Source of the DNA: Toxotes chatareus
Lineage: Eukaryota; Chordata; Actinopteri; Toxotidae
Length of the DNA stretch: 64,000 nucleotides
Direction of reading: 5' to 3'
Assembly (NCBI GenBank): GCA_016801885.1
Contig: CM028903.1
Location: 19,327,035 to 19,391,034, forward strand
In this document: in pieces, positions 9,647 through 57,758 of the stretch
How the letters are laid out: every line of letters starts with the position of its first letter
Numbering within the stretch: the first letter of the stretch is position 1
Program-made: the position numbers and the translations under genes
Notes under the pieces: generated by a model
Told to the model about the DNA's origin: nothing
What the model saw: the letters and a program-made list of their open reading frames with translations, nothing else
Database searches by the model: none

Positions 9647-12600
9647 TGCATAGTGTATGACATACGGGAAGAGATGACTGCACACTCACATCAATATTCT
9701 GTGGAAATATAAATGTAAAACCATCACAGCTTATATAAAGAAATGTTCATGAGTCGACAGTGACACAACACATGAATGTGTGAAAAGAAAGAAAGGAAAG
9801 AAAGTTTGGGAAAAAAAATTCTGTTGAAGAATGTTTTTAATTCCTTCTTAAACATTTGTGTATTTAGTAAAACAAAATTAGTTCAACCTCATATTCGATT
9901 ATCCTAAAGATAAATCTAATCATGAAAAGTGGTCGCTGCTGTTACTTTGCAGCAAACTGGTTCTGACTGGTCTGAGTTTGCAACTTCTCCCCTTTAAATT
10001 TAGAAACTTAATTGCAGCTTAAAACTGGAGCTGGGTTTATAGATGCTGCACTGAGGCTGCCTGTTAATGGTCAACTTGGGTGAAAATCTGACATTAGATT
10101 TCCTCACACTCATCAGTGAAGTCAGTTTAATTTATAAAGTTGTTTTCAGTCAGTCCTTAAAATTGTTTTAGGTAAAAAAGTAGGCGCTAAATGTTGGATA
10201 ATACTGATCTGGAATAAAGCCACAGAGGCTGGTGGATGCCAGAGAAAACACAGAAAACATTAGGGATAAGATAAAGAGACTGAGGCTTTATTTAATCAGC
10301 CTTGTATTTTCCCATTACTCTGCTGGCATCAATTTTTCACATTACCCAACCAGCGTAAATCTCACAGTACATGACTGCGAGACACTACACCACACTACGC
10401 AATGCTACAACTGTGTTTGCTCAGTGTAATGGCTTTATTATTAAGGGAAATAAACAAATGTGGTAATTAATGATCCATGCTGTTTGGTTTTCTGTCTAAT
10501 TTCAGATGTAAACATCCAGAGAGGGAAGAAAAGTCAGTCAAAGTAAAGACTCATGTAATGATCAATAAATGGGACAGAGCTAAACAAGCCTTAATAAGAT
10601 GCTGCTGAAAGTCTGAAAATAAATAACCCACAAATAAACTCACATCTTTTACATTTGATTATTAAGTAATGAATTCCTCCCTTTTTTCCCTGTGTGCATT
10701 AGATTGATTGATGATGCTCAGATAAAGCAGGTATTACTTTATTTGTGTCGGGTAAAACACACGTTGTTGCCTGAGTCTGCCTCTAGGTTGCAGTGTTGAA
10801 TTATGATTTCAAGTTCACCTTTGAAGTCTGTCTCTTCTTTTGAACACTATTGCATTGCAGATTATTCAAGTGTTCGTTCACCTGGAAAATACTCATTCTG
10901 CAAACTGATGATCCAGTTGTTGATAGGCTGTGTTATCGACACTCAAAACAAGTAAATTACAGTTTTGTCTCAGCAGACGGCTTCAAAACCATAAAACACA
11001 TTCAAAGTGCGGATTGTGGCAGATAATCATTGAAGATGACACTGAATGACAAGAGAGCGGATTGAATCACCACTATGACGGATTTTAGTAACGTCTTTAA
11101 TGTTTTTGATTTGGCCCAGAAGTTAATTTGAGTGGACTGCATCTTTAATTGACTTGAATAGCTCTTTGTCTCTTAAAAAGATCACACAGTGTTGGGTTCC
11201 CCAGACACAGATTTAGCGTAATCCTTGCCTCAAAAGCATCCTCAGTCACTGTCTGTCAGGGAGAGGGAGTCTGAGTGTGGTTCAACAGGAAAACTGTACG
11301 AGTGAGAGACAATAGACCAGGAAACAAAAATCGCTGTTTAAACATTGGTAAATGGGACCAGAGGGCAATTTTCTGAATTCACCTTTAGACACAAGCCTCA
11401 TAATGAATCCTGGAAACCACATGCTTTGATTTATATTGGTCCTGTTCACTTGATTAATTGGATAGTTAGAACGCTAATTAATTTAATTTGATTGTTAGTT
11501 GCCTTTGGGCCCTTCTGGTTATATAGATCCAGTGTGGATATTAAAGGTTATTGTTACAGGGCGATTGTGTTAAGGAGTCAGTGTTTTGATTTGTCTGTGA
11601 ACCTGCACCAAAGCTTTTAGAACAAGATTCTTTTGCTCTTTGCATTAACCCTGATGTTGTGTTTGGGATCCTCAAGCTCTCTTGAACATCACAAAAAACA
11701 TACTTGACATTGTTTTTATTTACATTTATTTATTTATTGTACTTTCAGAATAAGAACTTCTCCATGTTGATCTAAAGGTGAACATGTCACTAGGAGAAAC
11801 TTTATCTGCTGAGGAAGAACGTGTGAAAGATCGAACAGCTACTAAATGTGCCCTGAGGGACATTGTTTTGTCAAAAAAAAAAAAAAAAGATTAAAGATTA
11901 AAAAAAGATTAAAGATTATTCAAATGAAAGTTGTGAACATGTGACAAACTATAACAAAGGTGACAAACCTTTATGGCTCATGAGCCATGAAGGTTGGAAA
12001 TCAGTGGTTTCAGTAATGTCACTATATAGGATAATGTACTGTAGATTTCTTTGTGACTTCATCACTTCTCTACATACTGAGTTGTACTGAGGTCAAAAGA
12101 AACTATAAAAATATATATTTGAATATATTTGACAAGTGGTTGATTTTGCAATTATTATTTTTTAAAGCTACAGCAGTGGGGTCCATGGAATCCTAAACAA
12201 TGTCAATGTCAAGTACAGCCAATGTCAAAACAACACAAGGGTTTATAATCAATATTTGTTTTCACTTTGAGTATAAAAAGGCATTAGGACACAACCACAA
12301 TTCTACACTGAAAATGAAGTAAGCTGTATTCCTGTGATTTGGGGTATAACACTTGCTTTGTGAGTTTTCACATCAAGATAAATTCATGGGGTAGTGTTCA
12401 GCAAAACATGCACAGATGTATGATTCTATAGGACTTAATGAAGCGTGTTGTCTTGGCCGTCGTATTACAGTTTGAGTTGGAGCAGGTTTTAGAGACAGGG
12501 TGGAAACACTGACAGAGTTCTGGTACAGTCTGACTGCAGCGCTGCTGAGGAAGCGAAAAGGTGAGACTGCATCTTTCCACACACTTACCTCCCTGTCTGC

Positions 12601-12836
12601 TCCAAGGACAGATGGCCAGACACACATCTCAGCCCAGACAGAAGAAGGAAAGAGAGGAATTCAATCACACACCACAGATGCCCCCTCCACCCCCCCAACC
12701 CCCATTTTCAATACCACCACCCCATTCCTGCCCCCGCTCCCCCTTTATCATTTTCTCTCATTCTTTTTTCATCTTTTTAAGTCGCTTCATTTCAGATGCA
12801 TTCATACATTTCCAATATCTTTATGTATGAGTCTGT
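9647..12836. other. Gene-free, repeat-poor intergenic region
   Basis: No open frame with a recognisable domain is present. The stretch 11340-11560 is AT-rich, low in simple repeats and rich in homeodomain-type TAATTA/TTAATT cores, so it could be a conserved noncoding element. A-rich short tandem units (AAAGATTA) lie near 11880-11935. Confidence 0.35.
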
Positions 12837-13015
12837 CTCCCTCCTTCCTTCCTCCTCCTCACCTCCCCTTGTCCCTCCCTTTCCTCTTCCCCCATTTTCT
12901 GCCTTTCTCTCTCCCTCTTCCTTTCTCTTCCTCCCATTCTCACCTCTTCCTATACCTCCCTCCTTCTTTCCTCCTTCCCTTTCTTCCTCCTTCCTTCCCT
13001 CCCTCCATCCTATTA
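12837..13015 (+). repeat. Polypyrimidine (CCTT-rich) tract
   Basis: About 180 bases almost purely C and T on +, in CTTCCTCC-type units. Such tracts can form triplex (H-DNA). Confidence 0.8.
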
Positions 13016-13063
13016 CTGTAATCCATCACTCTTCCATCAGCCACCATGCAAACAGGCCTCCTG

Positions 13064-13077
13064 GTTTCCATAGCAAC
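13064..13077 (+). promoter_or_regulatory. X-box-like RFX motif with nearby inverted CCAAT boxes
   Basis: GTTTCCATAGCAAC fits the RFX X-box pattern GTNNCC..NGNAAC. Two ATTGGCTGG (inverted CCAAT) sites follow at 13112 and 13161 in a locally GC-rich patch, which resembles a small promoter or enhancer. Confidence 0.4.
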
Positions 13078-13360
13078 CACCTCCGGCCCGGCAGTGCGCA
13101 GCCCCTCTCTGATTGGCTGGCAGGGCCTAGGCAGTCTCAGTCTGTCTGGGAGATGTGGTAATTGGCTGGGAAGTCATACACACACATGGCCATACGCACA
13201 CACACACACGCTTCATGCACATAGTACAGTATTCACACACTGACATACAGTATACACGCCCTTGCACATGCACACAAACACACACACATAAACACACTTT
13301 TGCCAACTCTGGGCCTAAATAAATATACATAAAAATATTCTATCGGCCATTGAGTGGAAA

Positions 13361-13386
13361 ACACACACACACACACACACACACAC
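13361..13386. repeat. (CA)n microsatellite
   Basis: Pure AC run of about 26 bases within a wider CA-rich stretch that begins near 13178. Confidence 0.9.
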
Positions 13387-14499
13387 TGCATAAACATCCT
13401 CAGAGATATGAAAGGGAGACTGGGGTCAGTGTAATGAAGCTCAGAAGAAGATGGGGGCTCTAGGCTGTGTATGTATGTGCATGGAGCCTACAGTATGTGT
13501 GTAAAAGTGCATGTTAGTGCGGACGCATGTCTGTGTGTGTGTATGTGTGTGGCACGCAGACGTTTGTGTGTGGGTTTCTGTATGCACAGGATGGCGGGGG
13601 TTGGGGGTGGTGTGCAGGATTTTGGATAAGGTTGGAGCTCTGCCAAAGGATGGATGGAGGAATTGGCTTTTTCAGAGCATATTGTTAAAAATACCTATAT
13701 TCCCCCAAGGAGCTAAGTGTGCACTAGTTTTCGGTTTTCTGGCTTCTGGAAGGAAGCAGGGAAGGAAAAAAAATGGAATTGTTGATCAGCTTGACTTCAC
13801 CCTGCTGCTGTTGCTCAGCCAGGTCTGGCCAACACAGCAGCTATGATGAATGTCTCATCTCCAGGAATACATCACAAATAGCAAAACTGTACCTGCCCTG
13901 AATAGCAAAGTGTATTTTCTTCTGCAGGGTTGTTCGAAAACAATTGTGGACAATAGGGCTCTTTTGTCCCCCCCATTCCCAGTTTTTCAGGCCAGCTACA
14001 GAAGCAAAACAATGCTGTCCCTTAATCTTTTGTCAATTCATAGCCAATTTGTTCCTTTTTCAAATACATGAAAAGGTTAGTGTATTTTTGGAGTGCTTTG
14101 CAAAAAAAGAAAAAGAAGAAGGGTTCTGGTGAATGTGTTTTCGCCGCAAAGTGTATTAAATTGGAAATGATAATTAGTTATTCAAGGGTTTGCAAGCTGA
14201 CTTTGAACACATGCTTTAATAGATTGTTATCTGCACAGTGAAAAGAGGAAAAAATAGTTGGTGTTGGCCCCCGCTCCCAGCCTGCAAAGTATAACTGCAT
14301 GTAAGGGAAGAATTGTGTGGGCTAGAGAGTCCTCCCCACCTGAGAAAAAGAAATTGTCCAACTGACTGGTAAGCCGCCCTAGTTGGCAACAATACAGACA
14401 ACCAGACGAGCAGACAGACAGACAGACTGACTACTGTCCAAAAACACACAAATAGTCAGTGATTTATACCACAGGAACTAGAGCAAAAAAATGCATGTG

Positions 14500-14519
14500 C
14501 ACAAACACAAACACACACA

Positions 14520-14569
<50 letters not shown>
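14500..14569. repeat. (CA)n microsatellite
   Basis: AC repeats of about 70 bases, interrupted by AAAC units in the first third. Confidence 0.9.
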
Positions 14570-14571
<2 letters not shown>

Positions 14572-15823
14572 GACAACACAAAGGTAGAGGTCATTTTTCA
14601 ATCTCATCTTTTTAATGGAAAAAATGAGTTGAGGGAAGAGAGAAAAAACTGGGTAAATTGAGAAAGCTGGATGAATTCACAGAGAATGACTGACAGCAGT
14701 GATGACAGCAATGCGGTCACAGTCCACATTTCAAAGCATTCCCAGGTACCAGACAGAGAAAGAAAGAGAGAGAGAGGGAGAGAGAGGGAGGAAAGTGGGA
14801 GGGAGTTGGGGTTAAAAAACTGTCCAAGAAGATTTCATCTTCCTCTCAAGGTAAAAAATACAAATTAAAAACTCATCTTTATCCAGTGTTGTTTACAACA
14901 GACAATCACGTTGAAAAAATGTAAAGATTAAAAATAAAAAGTGCACCCGCGCTCGCACACATACATACTTACAATTAGTTTCTTATTTTTGGGAAATAAA
15001 TGAAAAACAAAAAACAAAAAAACAAACAGTGCAAGCAAGATCACAGAACGACAATTTACAAGAGAGGCCAAGAATGGCCCAAAGTCTCAACCCTCTGACC
15101 AAGCCACCCCAACAGCCTAAAAATGGGGGGAGATGGGGGGTTATGGCATCAACATGAGGCCTGGAGGTTCCTGCTGCGGCTTTGTTTGAGCCCCCATCAT
15201 CACCACCCACCTTGGTTTGTCCATTTGTACAAAGGAAAGGCTCAGGTTTCACTGAATAATCACACTGATACCTGCCCTTCCCACACCCCAAAATGGCTTC
15301 CCCACCCTCCTCAGATAGTACCATCAAAATTGGTTTGACTCCACCATGCTTCTCCTATTAAGTGCCAGGAAGGCTCCCGATATACATAAAGGCTTTTCAG
15401 TCACCATCATCACCATTGTCCATCCACACAAACATGTCCGCTGTATTCAGCCTAGCAATCAACATACATTTCATCACTCAAACACGCTTCATATTTAGAT
15501 GTTAGCTCTGATTGGTTAATGGAAATAAAAAAAATTAAAAAAATTTGATTCAATACTACTGGTTTTGTTGGCAAAATAATACTGATATTACACACTGTAG
15601 AAAGAAACAGCATTCTCCTTAATCCAAGTGCCGTGTGTGAAGTGTGTGCACGCACACGCTTTTCTGTACTCATCATTAAAATCTTCCAGCAGTGCTGTGC
15701 CATGCAAGTGGTTCCACTGAAAAGAAAATGTCTGCAGAATAATACTAATTCACTATTTTGGTTTGGTTTGCTTTTCTCTGACCTTGCAGTAATCATAAGT
15801 GATTACACACACACACAAATACT

Positions 15824-15824
<1 letters not shown>

Positions 15825-15897
<73 letters not shown>
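15825..15897. repeat. (CA)n microsatellite
   Basis: Pure AC run of about 73 bases. Confidence 0.95.
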
Positions 15898-15900
<3 letters not shown>

Positions 15901-17298
15901 GCATAAACACACAGAGAGCAAACGCAGCCACACTGTGCAAAATGTGAAAAAACACAGATTACAAAACCAAACAAGGAAACAAACAGGAAATGACCAGAAG
16001 TTAAAGGTTATTTCTCAGCGTTATTTTAAAAAAAAAAGCAATACTGACAATATCAAAATATGAAATCAGAAACATTTCAGGTGTCATTCATGCATCAGTG
16101 GAGTTACACTGAATTGAGGGGTTGCACAGTATTTGCACCTAATGTCTTTCTGTATCAGATGGCAAACACAATTACAGCTCAGGTACATTCTCACAAGCCA
16201 CCTGATCTTGCGAGATTCCTTTTAGAGACATGATGCAGCATTAAAATGAAATGGCGATTCAAACCAAAACCAATTGAATTCGACCAGTTTCATACTTTGA
16301 TATGTACACGAGAATTTAAATTACTGTATGAAATGGCTCTGAATTGTTGCCCTCAATTCAATCCCCTATTTACAGCTATTGTCTCCAAGCTTAAAGCTCA
16401 CAAATCACTGGATGGATGCCTTCTCTATACTATACCAATAATTCAGAAAGGTTGAAAACATCCTCCTAAATCAGCACTTCAACTTTAGCTAGCTTGTAAT
16501 GTGCCCATTAAAGTTGCCTTGAGAATTACAGTTAAACTGACTGAGAATAATATAAAGGGCCTTAAAAGAAAAAAAAAAAAATTTTTTTTTTCAGTGCAAA
16601 CTCAAAAAAGACATGCTCGCTGGCTGCAGCAATCCTTTTATGAAAAACTCAGCTTAATATCACATTTCAGCTCGGTCTTCAAGAGCTGATTCAATATAGT
16701 GGCTTCTAACGTGCAGAGCAGACTGGCAGGTAGCTGAAATTTTCTCCGAGCAGTGTTTTACTCTCATAAAACAGGTGGCCTCGTGTTTTGCAGGACACAA
16801 AGGTGACACAAACAACTTGCTTCACTTGGCGAGATACAGAGCTGGCAAACTGGCAGGCTAATTCAACCCGCCATTTGACTTTGACTTCACGCACCAATGT
16901 GTTGCGACTCTATTTAGCCAAAGTTCAAAAGCGATGTTATCAAATGCTTCTGTTCTTTGCTTGAACATGCACATGTTAGCGAGTGTCAAATAGAAGCAGC
17001 TGTTTAGACCATATAAAGTGGAGAGGTGAGATTCATTCACAGGGGTGGTTTAGTATCTGTCAAAAGACAACTTTCAAGGTGTATCTGATCCTAAAAACAT
17101 GTTTTGGATGCAGAACCTCTTTAAGCTTGTAAGAGTTTAGCATCCTGATATAAATCCAAGATTAATTCTCCCAAATGTCATAAAATTGGAGATGGTGAGA
17201 TAAGAAAGGACTCATATAGACAGTATGTAGTATGTTTTAAATGGCAGAAAGTTTGGTGAGGAGATCTTGACTTTTGTTTCGTATTTGGACTTGACGTT

Positions 17299-17704
17299 AA
17301 GGAATCGTTTGACATTTTGAGAAATAAGCTTATCTGCAATATTGCCGACAGTTAGATAAGAATATCAGACTGTTAGCTTTGCTTAGCATACAGACTGGAG
17401 AGCGAGGGGAGCAGCTACCTTGGATCACTCCGAGAGTAACAAAATCTGTCTACTAGCACCTCTAAAGCTCACTAATTACCACATTATATCTCATTTGTTT
17501 CCTATGTACAAAGGGTAAAAGTGACAAGTTATGGTTTTACAAAGGGTAATGTCCAAGACTTGTAATGTCTTGGCTGAGTGCTGTAACTTCCTGGAATCAC
17601 TTCCAGGAAATAGTCTGGCACATAATCCACCCAATGACCGAAACTTGTCTTTTTGCCTCTTTGGTTTCTGCATGTTTTTCTCAAAATGTCGAAGTATTCC
17701 TTTA
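17299..17704. mobile_element. MITE with terminal inverted repeats
   Basis: The left end AAGGAATCGTTTGACATTTT and the inverted right end AAAGGAATACTTCGACATTTT (17683-17703) are matching TIRs followed by GAGAAA on both sides. The interior contains CTTAGCATACAGACTGGA and CACCTCTAAAGCTCACTAAT, motifs widespread in teleost genomes. It is noncoding. Confidence 0.7.
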
Positions 17705-19233
17705 ACAGTAGTTCATCTTGACAAGACTTGAGACTTGTGACTCGCATAACAATGTCTTTGTCCCACCTTTGTCAGAATGCCTAAGCAGAAAAATGCTGAC
17801 TTTCATTACATTCACATTAACCTTCCTGCTGCCTCAAAATCCACTCACAGATCCCACCTAGCATGGAGCTGGCTACAGTTACTGTAGTGCTCAGATAAAC
17901 TCACATAAACAGACACACAGGCACACACAGAGTTTAAAACACACCCAGTTTGGCCAAAACAGTTCATATCACAAACACATTATTGCGAATTCAGTGTGCT
18001 TTCTTTTCAATTTCAATCAAAAGGTTTTTTTTTAAAAAAACAATTGAAATAAGAACATGCAAATGAAAAAAAACGAAAAAAGGAATCATAAAAAAGGAGT
18101 TTTTAGGCCGCGGCATGGGCCACACAAAGATCTGCATTGTCCACACGTCAATCCTACATTCTTAACTCACAGATAATACACACCAAGCACCAGGAGCGTT
18201 TCAGTCTTGCATTGGCTTCACAGTCAGTGTTTCGTAGAATGGAAGGGTGAACAGAGGTCAGGTAAAGGATTTGTGAGAGATGCTAAGCCTAAATTGTCAT
18301 TTTTAAATACACTGTTTGATCAGAGATAGCTGATTAGAGAAAAATCCATCTCTCCTCTCATCCGAGGACGACATCCGAAACGCTAAAACTTTCAGTGTCA
18401 ATCCCAAAATGCATCATGGATTTGTGGAAACCTCATGCAAGGAGAGAGGACAGGGTGAGGTCAAAGATGGTCTGAGTTCCTGACCAGCTGCTATTGTTTG
18501 CCTGTGAGAGGAGCTTTCAAACATGTGAAGACAGAGAATCAGTCTTAATTCTGTACAATGCACCCCCCTTTTGAAACTGCACTGCAAACAAATAACAGAG
18601 CAGAGTTCAACAGCTCAGCTCTGCCACACACGGTAAAGGACAGAGGGAGTATATGAAATTTTGGTTCGGTGTATATTTCGCAGTTGGCTAACATACTGCT
18701 CCATGGTTATCCAGGGTCTTACAAGCCCTGTCCTCGGCCTAACACCTATCCATCTCATGAATCCTCACTCTCATCTTGACTGACTTGCAGCTGAAGATCA
18801 TTAGGGCTCTTCCGAGGGCCCTTAAGAGCGTTCCTGTGGAGTAGTATGCCTCTGAAGTGCCCTTGGCAGGCTGGAGTGTGTGTCTCGCTAGCAAACTTAT
18901 TGCCAGCTGATGAATTCCTCAGTTGAGACAGAGCAGGGGTGGGGAGGGGAGGTAGGAGGGGGTCAGTGAAGCACAACAGGGAATGTGAGTGACACAAAAG
19001 GACGGAGGTTGGCTCGCCACTGGAGAATGGGTTCAAGAATGGGCATGGCGCTGTGGGTGCTGTGTGCTCAGTCGTGTCGAAGGTCACGGGGACGAACTAT
19101 AGAGGAAGTGGCGGCGAGGAGTCGATCAGAAGAGGAGGGGGGCAGCTGAGGCACAGAGAGGGCAGAGAGGGGTGACGGAGAGGTGGTTTGGGAGAGGATG
19201 AAGGGCCTAGAGGATGAGGCGCAGCTTCGCAGA

Positions 19234-55663
<36,430 letters not shown>

Positions 55664-55770
55664 TTTGATATAGTATGATAGAATGCAACACTGCAGAGCC
55701 CGGTATTGTACATGTAATGTAGCAGCTATTTCAATTTCATTCATTCTCTGGGGCTGCGGCTGGAGCGAGC

Positions 55771-55780
55771 AGCCAATGGG
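55771..55780. promoter_or_regulatory. CCAAT box in the likely dpf1 promoter
   Basis: GCCAATGGG lies about 110 bases upstream of the dpf1 ATG in a local GC-rich patch (55750-55790). It is a possible NF-Y site; no TATA box is evident. Confidence 0.4.
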
Positions 55781-56881
55781 AGGCGGAAGCGCTCTGTGAC
55801 AGCTTTGGGGAAGTGTAGTTTTTTACGCATGTCAACATGAAACATGCCGAGGAGGAGCGTACTACAAGTACCAGCGGGGACAGCGGTTCAAATGGACCAC
55901 AGTCCCGCCTCGGACTTGTAAGGGCAAAGCCATCCCCCAAGATCCGAATTTATAATAAAATGTCTACAGTTATGTCAAGGTTGGGTTGCAGGACTGTCTG
56001 TCAGTCCGTGGATGGCAGCTTCCCCTATGCATTGCTGCCTTGTCTGGATGGTGATGGGCGAGGTTTTGATTCTGCACTGAGGTGTCCGAAAACTGCATCA
56101 CATCATAGAAGTTTCAACTTGTTGGATACATTTTATCATAAATGAAAGAAAATAGAAAATAATATTGATAAATTATTTAGAATTTTACTTTTCTTTGCAC
56201 ATATGTGTACAGAAGGGCAGCACGTTGATAACATTCAGTGAGATTTTGGCCAGGTATCACCTTAGGTGTGCGCAGATTATAGAGACTGACTAGTTTAGGC
56301 AATAGGAACACAACAAACACAAACTATTTTAAGAAAAGTATTATATACTTACAGTTAACATGTAATGGAAGTCAATTATAATGTGCAACAGAAAATTTAG
56401 AAAAACTATTAAACTATAGACTATTATCATTTATTAACAAGTTAATGCTGTCTATTTTAAGGCAAATTAAGAGATATTGTGTCTACATAACCTTACATTA
56501 GTGGTGGCATGTTGATAGACCCATGGTTAATCTTATATTATCTATGCTAGGTAGCCCTGCACTGAGCAGCTTTAATTATTCATTAATCAGAGGCGATGGG
56601 TCGGGAGTAGGCCTATAATTGATTCTTTCAGACATTTGTCTCCCATGGTTGAGCCCGGAGTAAGGCTGGGACCCTCTCCCAACCCCTCACTCCTCCATCC
56701 TTGATTCGCCCCTTCCTTAATTCCTTCTTTAGTTCCTTCCCATTTGCTTTTCTATCCTGTCATTTTTTAATTAATCCACCTCAGATGGTTTATTTTATTT
56801 TATTTTCAAAATATGAACGTGTTAAACTAAAATATGACTTATTTCAACCAGCAGAATTTCTTTAATTCTTTATCCGTGTGA

Positions 56882-56970
56882 GAAGGAAGGGAGGAAGGAA
56901 GGGAGGAAGGAAGGAAGAGAGGAAGGGAGGAAGAAGGACGGAACGAGGGAAGGAAGGAAGGAAGGAAGGG
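56882..56970 (+). repeat. (GGAA)n tract
   Basis: About 90 bases of GGAAGGGA-type purine repeat. GGAA is the ETS core. Confidence 0.9.
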
Positions 56971-57419
56971 AAGGTCAGATGGAGCTCAGCCAGGAGTGTT
57001 AGAGCAGCAATGCTGGAATTTCTTTCTCCATGTCACGTTAGCTGTGGCGCCGCTCTGAAGCCATTCAGTGACATGTGATATTTATAGATCTGTGCTAACA
57101 AATATTTAATGAACATTAGCAAGCAGCTCTAACACGGCAGCAGTGCTCCAATAAAACACACTCTGCCAGTTAAATGGAAACTTTGATTTCGTGTGTATTG
57201 CTGTGGTCATGAATTAGTTGCTGTTTTAAAATACGTATAATTTTCAGCTTGAGGTAATGGAACACATGTATGGACTTGAATTTTGTTTGGTTTGCATAAA
57301 CAGTCTAAGCTTTAAATATCTACTCCAGAATACATAGATAATTAATGACTCTGCGAGTTCGTCTCGTTTAGTTTTCTGCTTTCTTCTTTCCATGATATCT
57401 AAAGTTTGTAGGATGTCAG

Positions 57420-57641
57420 GCTGTGCGGTTATGTCAAATTTTGACCACGCGGTGGCGCTGATGCATCAACCAACGCGTCGACCAACGGCACGCACTGTGC
57501 GTCTTACGTCACGGCCTTGGCTCCTCCCGCAGCGTCAGCAGTACACGCGCTGTTGTTGTGATTGACAGACGGACTGGAGTCATGTTGAACTTTCGTTTTG
57601 CTTCTCGTCGTCATAAATATGTTTTGACTGATTAAACAACG
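57420..57641 (+). promoter_or_regulatory. CpG-rich promoter of the ZFYVE1-like gene
   Basis: CpG-dense sequence (CGCGGTGGCGC, ACGCGTCGACC) with a cAMP-response-like TTACGTCA at 57504-57511 and a CTCCTCCCGC GC-box-like site. It lies about 130 bases upstream of the ATG, and no TATA box is seen, as in housekeeping promoters. Confidence 0.55.
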
Positions 57642-57758
57642 ATGTCTGACATACTGATGAAGGAAATGGAGAGTATATCGATCAGCTCAATTAAGCCAGA
57701 GCGGCGTCCAGACGATGTCCGGAGCTTCCTGCTGGTGGATGATCAAGAAAACCTGCAG
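57642..57758 (+). CDS. zfyve1: ZFYVE1-like exon 1 (start codon)
   Basis: MSDILMKEMESISISS to SFLLVDDQENLQ, 39 codons, donor GTAAAG. An in-frame TAA at 57633-57635 and no AG between it and the ATG support this start. From SFLLVDD onward it aligns with ZFYVE1. Confidence 0.85.

Larger units (their letters stand above)
13387..19233 (-). other. Region 3' of the dpf1 stop codon; probable 3'UTR plus intergenic DNA
   Basis: No coding exon is supported here. The dpf1 stop is at 19236-19234, so the sequence just left of it is presumably its 3'UTR; I could not fix the polyA site. An open minus frame at 18755-19087 has no domain. A MITE at 17299-17704 and CA arrays are the only identified elements. Confidence 0.4.
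55664..57641. other. Intergenic region between head-to-head dpf1 and the ZFYVE1-like gene
   Basis: About 2 kb separates two divergent start codons. Contents: a GC-rich CCAAT patch near dpf1, AT-rich middle, a GGAA tract (56882-56970) and a CpG-rich block (57420-57600) near the ZFYVE1-like start. The open + frame 55837-56145 has no recognisable domain. Confidence 0.6.

Noticed and set aside
12500..13161. Ser/Pro/Leu-rich open frames
   Set aside because: Produced by the pyrimidine tract; no protein family resemblance.
18755..19087. Minus-strand open frame of 110 codons just past the dpf1 stop
   Set aside because: Pro/Ser/Leu-rich without a domain or splice support; it lies in the expected 3'UTR of dpf1.
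55837..56145. Plus-strand open frame of 102 codons between the divergent genes
   Set aside because: No recognisable domain, no splice partners, and composition typical of chance; could only be revived by transcript evidence.
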